Source of the DNA: Buxus sempervirens
Taxonomy: Eukaryota > Streptophyta > Magnoliopsida > Buxales > Buxaceae
Assembly (NCBI GenBank): GCA_947561395.2
Contig: OX387184.1
Coordinates: 12,938,205 to 13,002,204, forward strand
DNA length: 64,000 nucleotides
Direction of reading: 5' to 3'
In this document: in pieces, positions 46,869 to 59,400 of the stretch
How positions within the stretch are numbered: position 1 is the stretch's first letter
Layout: every line of letters starts with the position of its first letter
Notes under the pieces: generated by a model
Database searches by the model: none
Seen by the model: the letters and a program-made list of their open reading frames with translations, nothing else
What the model was told of the DNA's origin: nothing
Program-made: the position numbers and the translations under genes

Positions 46869-48321
46869 TAGAGGTGGCAATTATGACCCGTGACCCGCCA
46901 ACCCGCCTGTTCTTAAGCGGGTTTGGGTTAATTGTTTCAACCAGTGGGTTGGGTTTGGGTCATGAATTCTCAACCCAATTATAAACGTGTTGAGTTAGGG
47001 TTTGACCCCTCAACCCGAAATGACCCGATCTCAACCTAATTATTTTTTTTGGGTAATATAAGTTTGGAACATTATACTAACAATAGTTGTGGTTATTCAA
47101 CATTTCCTCTTTTCATATAAATAATGACAAAGGATAAAAGTGAAGAAACATTTTCTACATATAAATATTTCAAATTTCTTAGCCTCTACTAATATAGATT
47201 GAGGCATTGATGACAAATAAAGTCTTTTAAAGCTTTATTATTATGTTTTAGTTCTTTTCTTCATGTTATTTTAGTTATATTTTAATGATTGTTGTGTTAT
47301 TATGCGTGTTAGGTGTGCTTTGATATTAGAATGAATTAAAAAAACAGAATTTGTATAGACTTTGATATTAGAATGAATTAAAATTTTAATTTTTAGTAGT
47401 AATTTAAATTATTTAAACGAGTTGGCGGGTTGAAGCGGGTTGGATTAAGGTTGGTGGCAATTTTTAGCTCTGCTCACCCAGCCCAACCCTCCTGGCCCGG
47501 TTTTAATCGAGCTTGGGCATGATATTTAGGCCTATCGGGCTAGCTTGGCCCGGATTTTAAGAGCCTATAATATTTAGGGCTGGGCTTGGGTGAGTTTATT
47601 TTAGCCCGAATCAGCTCGACCCAACCCTATTAATATTATGTTTACTAAAAAACATAATTTTAGTCTCTCCTTATCACTCTTCAACAGGACCTCATTTAAA
47701 ATTGATTAGTTTAACATATTTTACATGTTTTGATGTATTTGGATTGTGAGATTTAATTTTCCTAAGCAATATAGAAACTTTCCAATAGTACATCTATCTT
47801 TTGTTTGACTCTGTTACTCTTATTTATTATGTTCATTTAATATAAGGATTCACCTAGACATGTATTCAAGTTTCCAAAAAAAACATTTCTTATCAAATAT
47901 ATTTTGAATGTGCATCAGAATTTTTGTGCTTCGGAATGTTAAATAGAACAATCTGTTAGTGAACACGTGGCCTCATTGTCTTCTTTTGGGATTTAACTAA
48001 GCCTCAAAATGTCTTGTTTTTGGTTTCATGATTAAAAAAAAATTAATCATTTGTAAAAACACCAAGCCAAATAGGGCCGGGCTTGGACAATTTAATTTTA
48101 CTAGGGTTAGGCTTGGGCATGATTTCCAAGCCCGAAATCAGGGTCGGGCCAAGTCGAGCTTGGGCAAGCCCTAAAATACTTATATGTGCTCTTAAGCCTA
48201 GTCCGAGCCCAACAAATTGCCACCCTTAGATTGGTATATTCCAACTCGTTTATTAAACGGACATGTTCAGGTTGAGCCTTAGCTTATTAACCCCTTACAT
48301 CAATCTGACCCATTGCGACCT
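46869..48321. mobile_element. hAT-like element with another inserted in it
   Basis: The outer ends TAGAGGTGGCAATTATGACCC and GACCCATTGCGACCTCTA are inverted relatives. Inside, from about 47,446 to 48,228, lies a second element (TAAGGTTGGTGGCAATTTTT...AAATTGCCACCCTTA). Its flanking 8-mers GGTTGGAT and GATTGGTA match at 6 of 8. Both have GGGTTGGG/CCCAACCC subterminal words and AT-rich cores. Neither has coding capacity. Confidence 0.5.
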
Positions 48322-48971
48322 CTAGGATGAGTTACAGCCCACACATGATTAATAGTCAGGCCTCCATATTTCTAATTTGGTTAATCAACACGAGATCACG
48401 GCTTATTGTTGGGGAATGTTAGCCCACACTAAGGCTGGTCCATGTGCACTCGTACCCTGAATCAATTCCCCATTTCCATCTTCATGTTCCATGTCCCCAT
48501 CCTCGAAGGAATTACTTCTCGGCCCCACCACGGGAGAACCTAAAGTAGTTAATGCCATGAAAGGTTTAAATCAGCGAGAAATTTGTTACGCTTCTTAGCA
48601 GAAGATGCTCGCTCGGTCCCTCTCTCGTGGTCTTTGCTTGGTATGTGCCATTCCCATGCCGTCAGTCGCCAGTGCGCATTTGCATTATTGGATTGGATTT
48701 GCATCTGGCACAACGTGCTAATCAATTGAAGCCGTTAACCAACCATACTAACGTCCAAAACATGCAACAGTCACATGTTTGATGTGATCTCAGCCGTCCG
48801 TTCAGTCGACTTCCCTATAAGTACATGGACAAACCACATTCAATTTCCAAAGACCGAAAGCAGCTGTCGTGATGTAATAATATATGCCCCTTATCCTTAT
48901 TATTCCCTCTATCCTACCGCCCCTCGTTTCCACTAACGAAAATAACCCAACGGAACCAGTCTTTCAGAGAT

Positions 48972-49333
48972 GGGTAAATTAGTTTTTAGTGATGCTTTAT
49001 CAAAGTAATTTAGATTCAGTCGATCAAATCTTGGTAATTGACTTTTAGTAATATTTTTTTAAAATAATTGAGAATCGGTGTCATTTTACTATTCATTAAA
49101 TATTTTTTTCAAAAATGCCCTCAAAAGACTTTTTGAAAACCTTTTCACTCATTTTGTTATAAATAAGGTTTGCAAGTTTGTTGAGGGCATTTTTGGAAGA
49201 AACTTTTTAACAAACAGTAAAATGATACCGATTCTCAATTATTTTAAAAAAGTATCACTAAAAACTAATTATCAAGATTTTACCGACTGAATCTCAATTA
49301 TTTTGAAAAATATCACTAAAAATCAATTTACCC
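48972..49333. mobile_element. Foldback MITE family, copy A (362 bp)
   Basis: The left end GGGTAAATTAGTTTTTAGTGA and the inverted right end TCACTAAAAATCAATTTACCC pair, and pairing continues through most of the element. Copy B at 54,591-54,952 has the same length and arrangement, including the central GCCCTCAAAAGAC...GTTTGCAAG words. The flanking 9-mers match poorly here, but copy B gives a clear duplication. Confidence 0.75.
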
Positions 49334-49534
49334 GAAATGGATTCGGACACGCTGTATTTCTTGATAAATTGGAACCCAACCGTCATATGGCACAAATCAC
49401 AATCCTGGCCGTTCTCCGCCTGCAACGGGTCCCTAGCCTATACTGGCCGTATAGATATTCCACGCAACAGCGTATCTTCCATCTAGTTGCTGTGGACTTT
49501 GACTCGTACTTATAATATAAACGTTATTTTTTTA

Positions 49535-49544
49535 GCCACGTGGC
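49535..49544. promoter_or_regulatory. Palindromic G-box/ABRE core upstream of SnRK2
   Basis: GCCACGTGGC is a perfect 10-bp palindrome containing the CACGTG G-box and the ACGTGGC ABRE core, about 204 bp upstream of the SnRK2 start. In plants such sites bind bZIP factors of the ABA pathway. It may lie in the promoter or leader; function is inferred. Confidence 0.5.
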
Positions 49545-49747
49545 GTCTGTCACTCTCTTTGCGTCCACGGCATTGAGAGACGTTCGTTATTAGGCGACCA
49601 AGCCAAAGGATACTCAGCTTTACAGTTCGTTCTTGTTTTTGAGTTATTCCATCCCTTTTACAAGCTAAAAAGAGAAGACGAAGGACGCAGAGAGATTGCT
49701 GTTGTATTTTTTTCTTTTAAAGGTTTCTGATCTTTTTCGTTGAAGCT

Positions 49748-52338
49748 ATGGAGCGTTACGAGACAATAAAAGAGATTGGATCTGGGAAATTTGGAGTTGC
49801 CAAGCTTGTTAGAGACAAATGTACTACAGAGCTATTTGCAGTGAAGTATATTGATAGAGGCTTGAAGGTCTATCGCTTCTAATTCCATGTTTGATCTTTG
49901 TGAATATCTGCCAATTCATCTCTCTTGCCTTTCTTATTTTCTTTTTCCATTTCATGCCGATTTCTGGGTTCCAAATTTTGATTTTTCTTCCTTCTGGGCT
50001 GTCTTTCATACTGGACTTTTGTTTCTTGGATTAATTGGGTGATTCTTTTCCGTTGCAGATTGATGAAAATGTGCAGAGGGAGATCATGAACCATAGGTCC
50101 TTGAAGCATCCCAACATAATTAGATTCAAAGAGGTAAACAGTTGAACTTCCTATTTATTTATGTTGCAAGTAGACTATAGGTAAAAGCCCTTTCGGAAGG
50201 GATAAGACACGATTATCTTGTTCTCAGGTTCCCCATCTCTCCTGTTCGATCTTTTCAACTCTTCCAAAGTATTACTCTGTTCTTGTTCTTCTTCTTTTAA
50301 GGAACAAAGTGCCCCTACAAATTACAAAGTTCTGCAAATTAGAACTGGTGACACAATCTCCTTTAGCAAAGGAAAGTCTCTGACTCTCTGCACAAGTACT
50401 AAAGAAATTTTATTAACTTCAAGTTGAACTGTTCCAGTGCAGCTTACTTCTTCCGTTCTGTTAGATGAATCGAGAATAATTCAGCTTACTTATTAGTGTC
50501 TAGTTCTAGAAACCTGACATCCCTCCTTGTTAACTAAGGCAAGCCCCAAACCTCTTCATGGGTAAGTTTATTTCCTATCGAGGCCGTTGATAGACATGAA
50601 GTGCTGCTTCTTGCAGGTCCTGCTCACTCCTACCCATCTAGCCATAGTCATGGAATATGCTGCAGGAGGAGAACTCTTTGCAAGGATATGCACTGCTGGT
50701 AGATTCAGTGAAGATGAGGTATGTTTAAAGTGAATAAATCATCATTTTGTCAATCCAGTTGTGAATTTCCTGTTTGTCTAAGGCTTCTCATTTGGGGACA
50801 CCTTCTTGGATGGTCTTACTAAATTTTTTTAAATTTACCTTGATACCTTGTTTTCCCATGCTCTATTAGTCAGTTGAAGGTCCTCTCTTCACACCCTAAC
50901 AAAATTTCCTAGTACATATGAGAACACTTTTTTTTTTTTAAATTTCTCATGTTATAGTTCTAGTCATCTGATTAGTCCTTTGTTGCATTTGTGGTTTCAA
51001 AAAGATTCATCTCCTTCTTCTTCAATTATTGAGTTACTTGCAGTTTTTCAGATGTAGAACTCAGTGAAAATTATCTTCTTTTGATATCCCTGTTTATTTT
51101 TTTTGTCAGGCAAGATTTTACTTTCAACAACTGATATCAGGAGTCAGTTATTGTCATGCAATGGTATTAACTCCCAATCTTCTTTTCTGAACAATGGCTA
51201 AAATCCTCTAAAGGGGACCAAGGAATTCAATTCCATCTCTTGAATTCCTAACTGAATCTTGGGACAAGTAAACCATGTTTTGCAGCAAATCTGTCATAGA
51301 GATCTTAAGCTGGAAAATACACTTTTGGATGGAAGTACAGTGCCACAACTAAAAATATGTGATTTTGGATACTCGAAGGTAAGTAAGTTGTTAATGCCGA
51401 ATCAACCAATTGAGTTTGATGGTATGAGACTTAAACAACTAACTCTCTTCTTCTTCAAATTTGCATTTTTTTTTTTTTGGTAGTCATCTGTGTTGCATTC
51501 TCAACCCAAGTCAACTGTAGGAACACCAGCCTACATTGCTCCAGAGGTCCTTTCTAGAAAAGAATATGATGGAAAGGTTATATAAATTCCCTTCTTTTCC
51601 CATTTCCATCATTTTCAACTTGTTCATGTAAAAAAAATCATCAATATGTAATCCTCTACCACTATAGATAGCAGATGTTTGGTCTTGTGGAGTTACCTTG
51701 TATGTGATGTTGGTTGGAGCTTATCCATTTGAAGATCCTGATGACACAAGGAACTTCAGGAAGACAATTACAGTGAGTAATAGTTCCAATCCTAAATAAT
51801 CTATGGATATGTTGCTTTCTTGCTTGCTTTCGATTAAAATATTGTCAATGATGGCAGCGGATACTTAGTGTCCACTACTCAATTCCAGACTATGTTCGAG
51901 TTTCGCGGGATTGTAGGCATCTTTTATCACGAATATTCGTTGCAAATCCTGAAAAGGTAATCTAGCCTATAGTCCTCTGTTAAAATGCTTTGTTGCTGTT
52001 TTCAACTCTTTCATTTTTATATTTCTTTTGATCGGCTTCCATTGGTTTCAACGCAGAGAATTACAATTCCGGAAATCAAAAACCACCCATGGTTCTTAAA
52101 GGAATTGCCACTAGAACTGACAGAAGGAAAAGAAGGAAACCTGCAGACTGATGATATAGATGATACCTCCCAAAGTATTGAAGAAATATTAACTATAATA
52201 AAAGAGGCAAAGAAACCTGCTCATGGTTCCAATATTAGTGACGCTTTGATTGGAGGCAGTACGGATCTTGACGACCTGGATACAGATACCGACCTTGATG
52301 ATACAGAGACGAGTGGTGATTTCGTTTGTGAACTATGA
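49748..52338 (+). CDS. SnRK2 protein kinase, subclass II (9 exons)
   Basis: A plant Ser/Thr kinase of osmotic-stress and ABA signalling. Exons 49748-49867, 50059-50133, 50617-50718, 51110-51163, 51286-51378, 51484-51576, 51668-51772, 51858-51956, 52057-52338 all break in phase 0 and give 340 residues. Catalytic landmarks: [10 protein letters not shown] glycine loop, AVKYI lysine (about K33), HRDLKLEN (D123), DFG (D143), activation loop [13 protein letters not shown] (S158 corresponds to the activating serine of OST1). The C-terminus has the SnRK2 box ([15 protein letters not shown]) and ends in a short acidic tail, [20 protein letters not shown]. From memory, it is closest to SnRK2.7/2.8 and rice SAPK1/2. 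The glycine loop has Lys where most members have Asn. Confidence 0.96.
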
Positions 52339-54590
52339 TAAAAATGTATACATATCTATGTACCATCAAGTCACTATTTCTATGTACCGTATTCTATATA
52401 CCATCAAGTCACTATTTCTATCTTTTATCATTAATATATACATATCTACTTGATTACTGATAAAAAAAAAGCTATGAGCAAAATGTATGATGTGCTCCAG
52501 ACCAACCAACCCAATTAACAGTCAGTCAAGAACAAGATATTCTTTGACAGATTGTTGGAGAGTGGTGATGATGGTTCTTCAGGCAGAACCTTGTTTTGTT
52601 ATTGAATGACTCAACTGGCCTAGTGGCCTATATAGACTAAATGGAATTTTGTTTCATGTTAAAATATAATAAATGCAACACTTCAGACATGAGAAATCAT
52701 AGGATATTCAGGTAGAACCCTGATGATCCCAAAGTTTGAGCTGTGAAACCAAAACCAACAAACATCATTAAGGCAATCGTAGCGCCCAAACCAGTGAGAA
52801 CTTTATATTATATGTTACAGTGATTAACTAGTTCTTTTATAATGTGGATTAGTTATCACAATAAAAGTTCTCACATCTTTGAAAGCTCCGAGAAAACAAT
52901 AGATCATGATATGATACCAACCACATTATAGTTCATGGTGGATCTACCTTTAAATTTTTATTAAAAGTTTTGATTTGGCTTGTTCAATTGGCCAAATACT
53001 TACTTGGGGTCATGGTGGAAATTCTCGTATTTTTTTGTTTAATTAATTCTAGGATCAAAACTGTTTATAACATATCTAGAATCTGGACTTAGATAATCAA
53101 AGATTTTGGTAACTGATTGAATCAGCTCTGCTTGTAGACATTCATCACCAAATTTCGATAAAAAAATTGTCCAGTCCCCATCTTTGTTGTAAATTCTTAT
53201 TATTGGTTACTATCAAGAATTTCAAAATCCGCCTATGAAACGCCGGGCAGGTCCTCCCGAAGACACGTTGATATCTATGACAACAACTGTATTATTATCT
53301 ATGAAAACAGTTTTGATGCTACTTACAATTATTCAATCTTTCACTGTTCCTTGCAATATCATTTGATCCCCCAATATTCACTGAAATAAATAAGTAAATA
53401 AACAAACAAGCATACAAGAGGAACAAGAATTTCAGTCACTGCAACAAGATAATAAAATGAAATGGCACTATCAAGAGAACCATTTATTTATCAAATTACA
53501 AGCAGTGTGAAATAAGAACACCATGCTGTTGATAAGCCAGCTCTTTTGTGGGGCATGGCAAATAATTAATCAAGTTAACAGCAAGGGCAATTTCAACTCA
53601 TTGGGCTGTTTACATGAACAGAGTCATGAGAAGATAATGTTTGTTTGGTTTCATCACTCATTTCTCAAATATTATTAAAGTAGAATACCTTAAAAAAATC
53701 TCAGTGTTGAGCACAGAAAGTAAATTCTCAGGATGTCATTCATAATCACTTCAATTATGAATGATATCCTTCAACAAACTTAATTAACTAACCTGCTCTG
53801 TATTTTAAGCACAGAAAGTAAGAAGACAAAGACACAAAAGGCAAAGATACACGTGGGGACATAACAGAGGAGCATCTTAAAGGGTTGATAAAATTTGGAT
53901 TAGATGTTGACTGGCATGAATTTTCTTTTTGTGCTGTTTGTGACAGGACGCCCAGAAAGTTGATATTCCATGTTGACTTCTTACAAACTGGTTTAATCGT
54001 CTGATGAATTGTATTAGATATAATGCGAACGAATCTATGAGAAACCGGCCTGAAATACACAAATCCGAAGCATAGTTTTCATTAATTCAATGCCTCAAAA
54101 TAGGATCAATATTATACTAAATTAGGAACTGAAGAAGTTTATATCTGTAGAAAGGAGGGCTAGTTCCAATTACCGACCTTTTTAACAGATTATACCTGGT
54201 TGTTGGCAGGGCTTTGAGTTGGAAGCGTTTCTCTTGAGATCAGGAATTTTTCTGCCTAAGGTAGGGGACTTTGAAACCAAAACCAAATTGACAGCCGATC
54301 ATTCTAACCCAAAAATCGAACCAAAAAATTGGTTCAGTTTATTTAAGCATGACTTCATGTTGCGTTTTGGTTTGGTTTAATCAAAACATCAACCCAAAAC
54401 CGAAAACTAATTTGGTTTATAGATTATAAAACCAAAACGAACTACAGGCTTTGAAACCCAATCCAAGTTGGTTTAGGTCAGACTTTTGTGGATTTAAACT
54501 GAACCACTGGAGGGCTTGATTGCAGGTCTCAAGAGTGATATCCCGAGTTCTCAACCGGCCCGATCTCAAAGCCGCAAGGGATTGGATTTA

Positions 54591-54952
54591 GGGAAAATTT
54601 GGTTTTTAGTGATACTTTTTCAAAATAGTTCAGATTTAATCAGTCAATTCTTGAAAATTAGGAATTAGTAATACTTTTTTCAAAAAAATTGGGATTCAAT
54701 GTCATTTTACTATTCATGAAAAATTTCTTCCAAAAATATCCTAAAAAGGACTTGCAAACCTCACTTATACCTAAATGAGTGAAAAAGTTTTTAAAGTCTT
54801 TTGAGGGCATTGTTGGAAGAAAGTTTCTCTCAACAGTAAAATGATATTAAATCTCAATTATTTAAAAAAGTGTTATTAATTTTCAATTTTTAAGAATTAA
54901 CCGATTGAATCTGAATTATTTTAAATAAGTATCACTAAAAACCAATTTCCCC
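54591..54952. mobile_element. Foldback MITE family, copy B (362 bp), 9-bp TSD
   Basis: A perfect 9-bp duplication TTGGATTTA lies at 54,582-54,590 and 54,953-54,961. The ends GGGAAAATTTGGTTTTTAGTG and ACTAAAAACCAATTTCCCC are inverted copies. The central part can also fold back. A nine-base duplication points to Mutator-type transposase. It has the same length as copy A at 48,972-49,333. Confidence 0.85.
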
Positions 54953-55530
54953 TTGGATTTAACTATTTGGATCAACCAGGAATTTTGGCTGGGTGTGGTC
55001 TGAACATGGCCTATTATGATCCCTCAGATCGGATCGGCTCAAACCACTTGAACCCTCTAACCCACACGAGGGACACTAGAGGGCCAGAGCGCGACCCTAG
55101 TAAGAAAAGGGATGAAATCCTCTGCCATGCTTGCCTAAATTGGCACCTACTATAACATGGTGCCATGTGGAGCATCTCACGGTCAGTGTTTTTTCATAAT
55201 ATACCCAACTAAAATTACTTTAAAATATACTTAACCTGACATGCTTTATGAAGAGCCTACCATTAAGAAGCTCAGCCCATTATTAATCGGCTCAACTATG
55301 AGATCGGGTGGGCACTTCTTGAATGGGCAGCAGATTAAGAACAGCATTTTCGTTAAACGTCGCTCTGTGCCAACAGAGACAAAGGTCTAATTAAATTGAA
55401 TGGTCAGATGAATTGATTTCGTAATTCTTGCAGGGCCCCACCCATTCCCTGGGCCATCAACCAACTGAATTCTCTCTATTCATGGCTTTGGTAGGCTCCT
55501 CTGACTTCTACTACTTTGAATATTCCTTCT

Positions 55531-56398
55531 TTATATAGCCATTCCCCTCATTTTCTTGGTGTGACATGTAACAACACTACAAATTGAAAAGAACCAGCTC
55601 ATAATTCTTCTCCATTTCAGTCTCTTCAGTTTCAGCGTTTCTTATTTCAGATGCCAGATGCAACATTTTCTAGTACCCACATGAACTGCCAACCCTTAAG
55701 AGTTCTTCTACCTTTCTGGACATTCACTGTCTTCCAGATTCTATTTCACTCCATTCTTATAATCTCATGAATTCTCAAGTGAAGCTCAGAACTTGCTGAG
55801 TGAAAACTTCATATTACACCCACAGTAAGGTGAGTTCCTCAACACTGTTAGCTTTTCTTCCTTACCTTCATCTACCATTTCAACGAAGTATAACTGAAGT
55901 TCCTTGTCTTCCTTCACTTTCAAGTTCTATTTATGCATAATACCCAGTGGAGCACCCACTATTACATTCTTAAAGGTTATGAGTATGCACACTGTTGTAG
56001 CATTGCAATGCAAATTTTTTTCCATCTTAGAGTGGCAGTGTCTTCTTTGAGTTTGAGTTTATAAGGCTTGCAACTAAACACCTCCTTTTTAGTTGCATTT
56101 GCCTTTTTCTTCATTCTGGATTCATAAGTTTTGTTTCTTTGTGGTACTTCTTAGTTTTATTTTCCATAGTCCTTGTGTATGATTAATCTATCTTGTGTAC
56201 TCTAGTTTGGTGCTCATATAGTCATCTGTCTTTCTGATAAACATTGCATGGTTATCCTATTAGCACAGTTAGGCCTCAGTTTCTAGTGAAGAAAACACTG
56301 TATTATTCTCAATTTTCTTCTTTATCCAAATTATTGTTCTTATTATTCATCACGCACAGCATTATCTTATATTTGCGTGTGTGATTTCATCATTTCAG
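55531..56398 (+). promoter_or_regulatory. TATA box and spliced 5' leader of the xylanase gene
   Basis: TTATATAG at 55,531-55,538 is a good TATA box. A leader exon would run from about 55,565 to 55,829 and end AG/GTGAGT. The intron ends TTTCAG at 56,398, 18 bases before the start codon. Inferred from splice consensus. Confidence 0.5.
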
Positions 56399-56416
56399 GA
56401 TCTTTTTCTAAGGGAA

Positions 56417-59400
56417 ATGAAGTTTTGCATTGAAAACATGATATGTGTGATGCTTTTATACCTACTTTTAGCAGGTACATAATTCTTGACTCTTCATGCA
56501 ATCCTAATTGAAAGAACCATTTTTATTCTAGAGATTTCTTATGTACTCTCACCTTTCCTCGAATTGAAAAGTAAATGTTTAGGAAAATATAAAGGTAAAT
56601 TATGATGGTGAAAATAAACAGCTAAATAGGCTACCATCTCACTCATGGTACAGACCATATATGGGAACTACCCGGCTTATTATCAGAGAAAAAAAAAACA
56701 AGCTGGCTCCACAACAGTCCAGATCCAATTTACAATGACTTGCACATATGTGGAAATATCATGCCTACTTATAAAAGTCCATGAATTTCTAGAAAATGGA
56801 TTATCATAAACAACTCCATTTTATAGAAATTTTTAGCTCTCCACTTGATGATCATAACCATCTTTACAATGGTTTAAGGGAATCATGGTGAACACATTGT
56901 TATCATTCATTCAGTTCCTTTGTTTCTGGTTTAGGGATCTGCCTATTGTTTCAACACATAGTTTTGACATCTATTACTGGGGGCACAAAAACAACACTTT
57001 AGCACAAGAAAGAGGACGCATTGTTAAAAAAAAAAATTCAATCAGCCTGTATTGTTAAAAGCTATGCCCACTGCAATATTAGATCATAGCAATATGAGTA
57101 AACAATTCAAACATGTGAAGCAGAATGCAAAGATAAGAAACTGGTGGCAGATTGAATTTCAGATGCATCCAAATAGCTACTTAGTTAATAAGGATTGCAT
57201 TTTATCTGATGATTCCAACCTTTTAAACATAGTTTTCATTTTAATTTATTTGTAGTCTTCTAATAGATGAAAAATATTATACCATCTCCATTGTTTATGC
57301 AGGGAGCCCAATCGATGCTTCATACTATGACTATTCCGCAAGCATAGAGGCAAGATTCCCTATCATTCTCTGCATATATAAGTCCAATATGTGCCTCTTA
57401 TAGAAGCTAGATGCTTTCATGAATCAAGCAGAAGTTGAATCATTGCATGGGTTTGTTTGAGACCAAGTTTATTGCAAGTTTTCTGGAGTCCCTTAGTTTT
57501 ATATCACAATTTTACAGCTTCTGTTAACTCCATGTTAATGTTGCCTCAATTTTTGTTGGGAATGTCCCAACAAACTGTCACTGAATGGTATGGATGCTCC
57601 TATCTGTGTGGTTTTGAGCTTCCTGGCTCATCCAATACACAACCCATCTCTGAATTATCTCAATTGAAATTGAATTTGCAAGAACTGGACAGTGATTACG
57701 GTTGTTGGAATCTGTGGCAGTTTCTTTGCCTGGCCTTTCTACCAACATTTATGGAAACTTCAACTGGTTCAGCTTGATGAGTTGAAAAAGAAAACTTGAT
57801 TGATGGTTCTTAGACCTCTGAAAATTCATTCAATGGCTCATCTAAACATGCAAAATGCGTGGCCACAAAAATTTTTGATTGACTAAAACACCTATTAGGG
57901 CATGAATAAGGGCATCTTGACATACAAATTTTCCAAAGAATAAAAGAACAATAAAAATTGACTGAGGATCAATAATTACTGCTTTTGATTTATTTATTTG
58001 TCTACTTATTTATTATTGTTATTGTTTTGTTTAGTGCTTGGATGAACCCCAAATTGCTCAATATCGAGGAGGGATAGTGGATAATGCCGGTTTTAACCAT
58101 GGTTTACAAGGATGGAATGTGTTTGGGCATGGAAAGATACGAGTAAGAACATCCAACCAGGGGAACCAGTTCATGGTAGCATATGATAGGACTCGACCGG
58201 AGGATAGTTTTTCAAGACTTCTGTATATGGAGGAAGGAAAGTTCTACACTTTCTCAGGTATTTCCTCTCAAGCGATTCTAAGCATTTTAGTCTTGAAGAA
58301 CAAAAAGCCTTTATCTTCATTGCAGTAGACCAACTTTTGATGCATCAAGTTGATCATTTGGCTGGTGCATGTACGAGTCATGAATACAATAAGAAAAGCT
58401 ATGTATAGATCACACTTTTGCTTTTGCTTATGAAAATTTTCGGCCTTTTCAGCTTGGATACAACTCAATGAAGGAAGTGATACGGTGGTAGCTGGATTCA
58501 GAGATCTACACAATCAAACTACGATTGCGGGCTCTGTTATAGCTCAGTCTGGTTGCTGGACTATGCTCAAAGGAGGCCTCACTGTAGATTTTAACATGCT
58601 TGCTGAGCTCTATTTTGAGGTGAATTAAAACAGTTTTGTGATGTTATTTAGGAAAACTACTCCATCATTAGATCAAAAGCAGTACTTCAGTTGAATTTTC
58701 ACTAGATGATATATACGATATTTACTGTACTACTACACTTAATGTTTATTCTTCTCTAATACTATTGTGTTTTCTCCACTTGCATAGAGCCAAAGTACAA
58801 CAGCAGAGTTATGGGTAGATAATATTTCTCTACAACCATTCACTAAAGATCAATGGAGAGCTCAACAAACTGAAAGCATTGAGAAGGTAAATCCATACAG
58901 ACACCAAATTCCATAAAGAAATGCTTGGATAACCTCATTTTATTTGAACTTAATCTATGCAGATCCGGAAGAGAAAGGCCAGAGTCTATGTAGTTGATGT
59001 AGAAGGGAAGGCACTTCCATCAGCAATAATTTCCATTCAACAAATAAGACCTCAGTTCCCACTTGGGTGTGCCACAGACAAAACCATCCTTACCAACAAG
59101 GACTACCAAGAGTGGTTCGTTTCTCGATTCAGAGCAACAACTTTTGGTAATGAGATGAAGTGGTACTCCACTGAACCTATCCGTGGGCAGGAGAACTACT
59201 CAGTCGCAGATGCCATGTTAGACTTTGCAGAACAACACAAGATACAAGTAAGAGGCCACAACATATTCTGGGACAATGCATTATATCAGCCCAGATGGCT
59301 GAATTCCATATCCCAGGTAGAACTTGTAGCAGCAGTAGAGAAGAGATTGGAATCAGTGGTATCTAGGTACTCAGGTCAGGTTATTGCATGGGATGTTGTG

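Larger units (their letters stand above)
45533..49747. other. Spacer between divergent 14-3-3 and SnRK2 genes
   Basis: Beyond the 14-3-3 leader (CT-rich 45,540-45,560), it contains a GGAGCATCC-family repeat (about 45,985-46,085), three GGGTT-type hAT-like elements (46,514-48,321), a 362-bp MITE (48,972-49,333) and the SnRK2 promoter with a G-box at 49,535. No gene is seen. Confidence 0.6.
52339..56416. other. Spacer between SnRK2 and xylanase genes, with xylanase leader
   Basis: 52,339-52,460 is the kinase 3' UTR and holds a short direct repeat with CCATCAAGTCACTATTTCTA twice. Another GGTTTGGTT-rich stretch lies at about 54,270-54,500, and a MITE at 54,591-54,952. A GGAGCATCTCACGG repeat lies at about 55,165. 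From about 55,530 on it is the xylanase promoter and non-coding first exon. Confidence 0.55.

Noticed and set aside
49078-49515. Two 70-codon frames upstream of SnRK2
   Set aside because: They fall in a foldback MITE and the promoter; no family resemblance.
57457-57777. 106-codon frame in xylanase intron 2
   Set aside because: It is within an intron, and no family resemblance is seen. Noted only because the intron has a GC donor.
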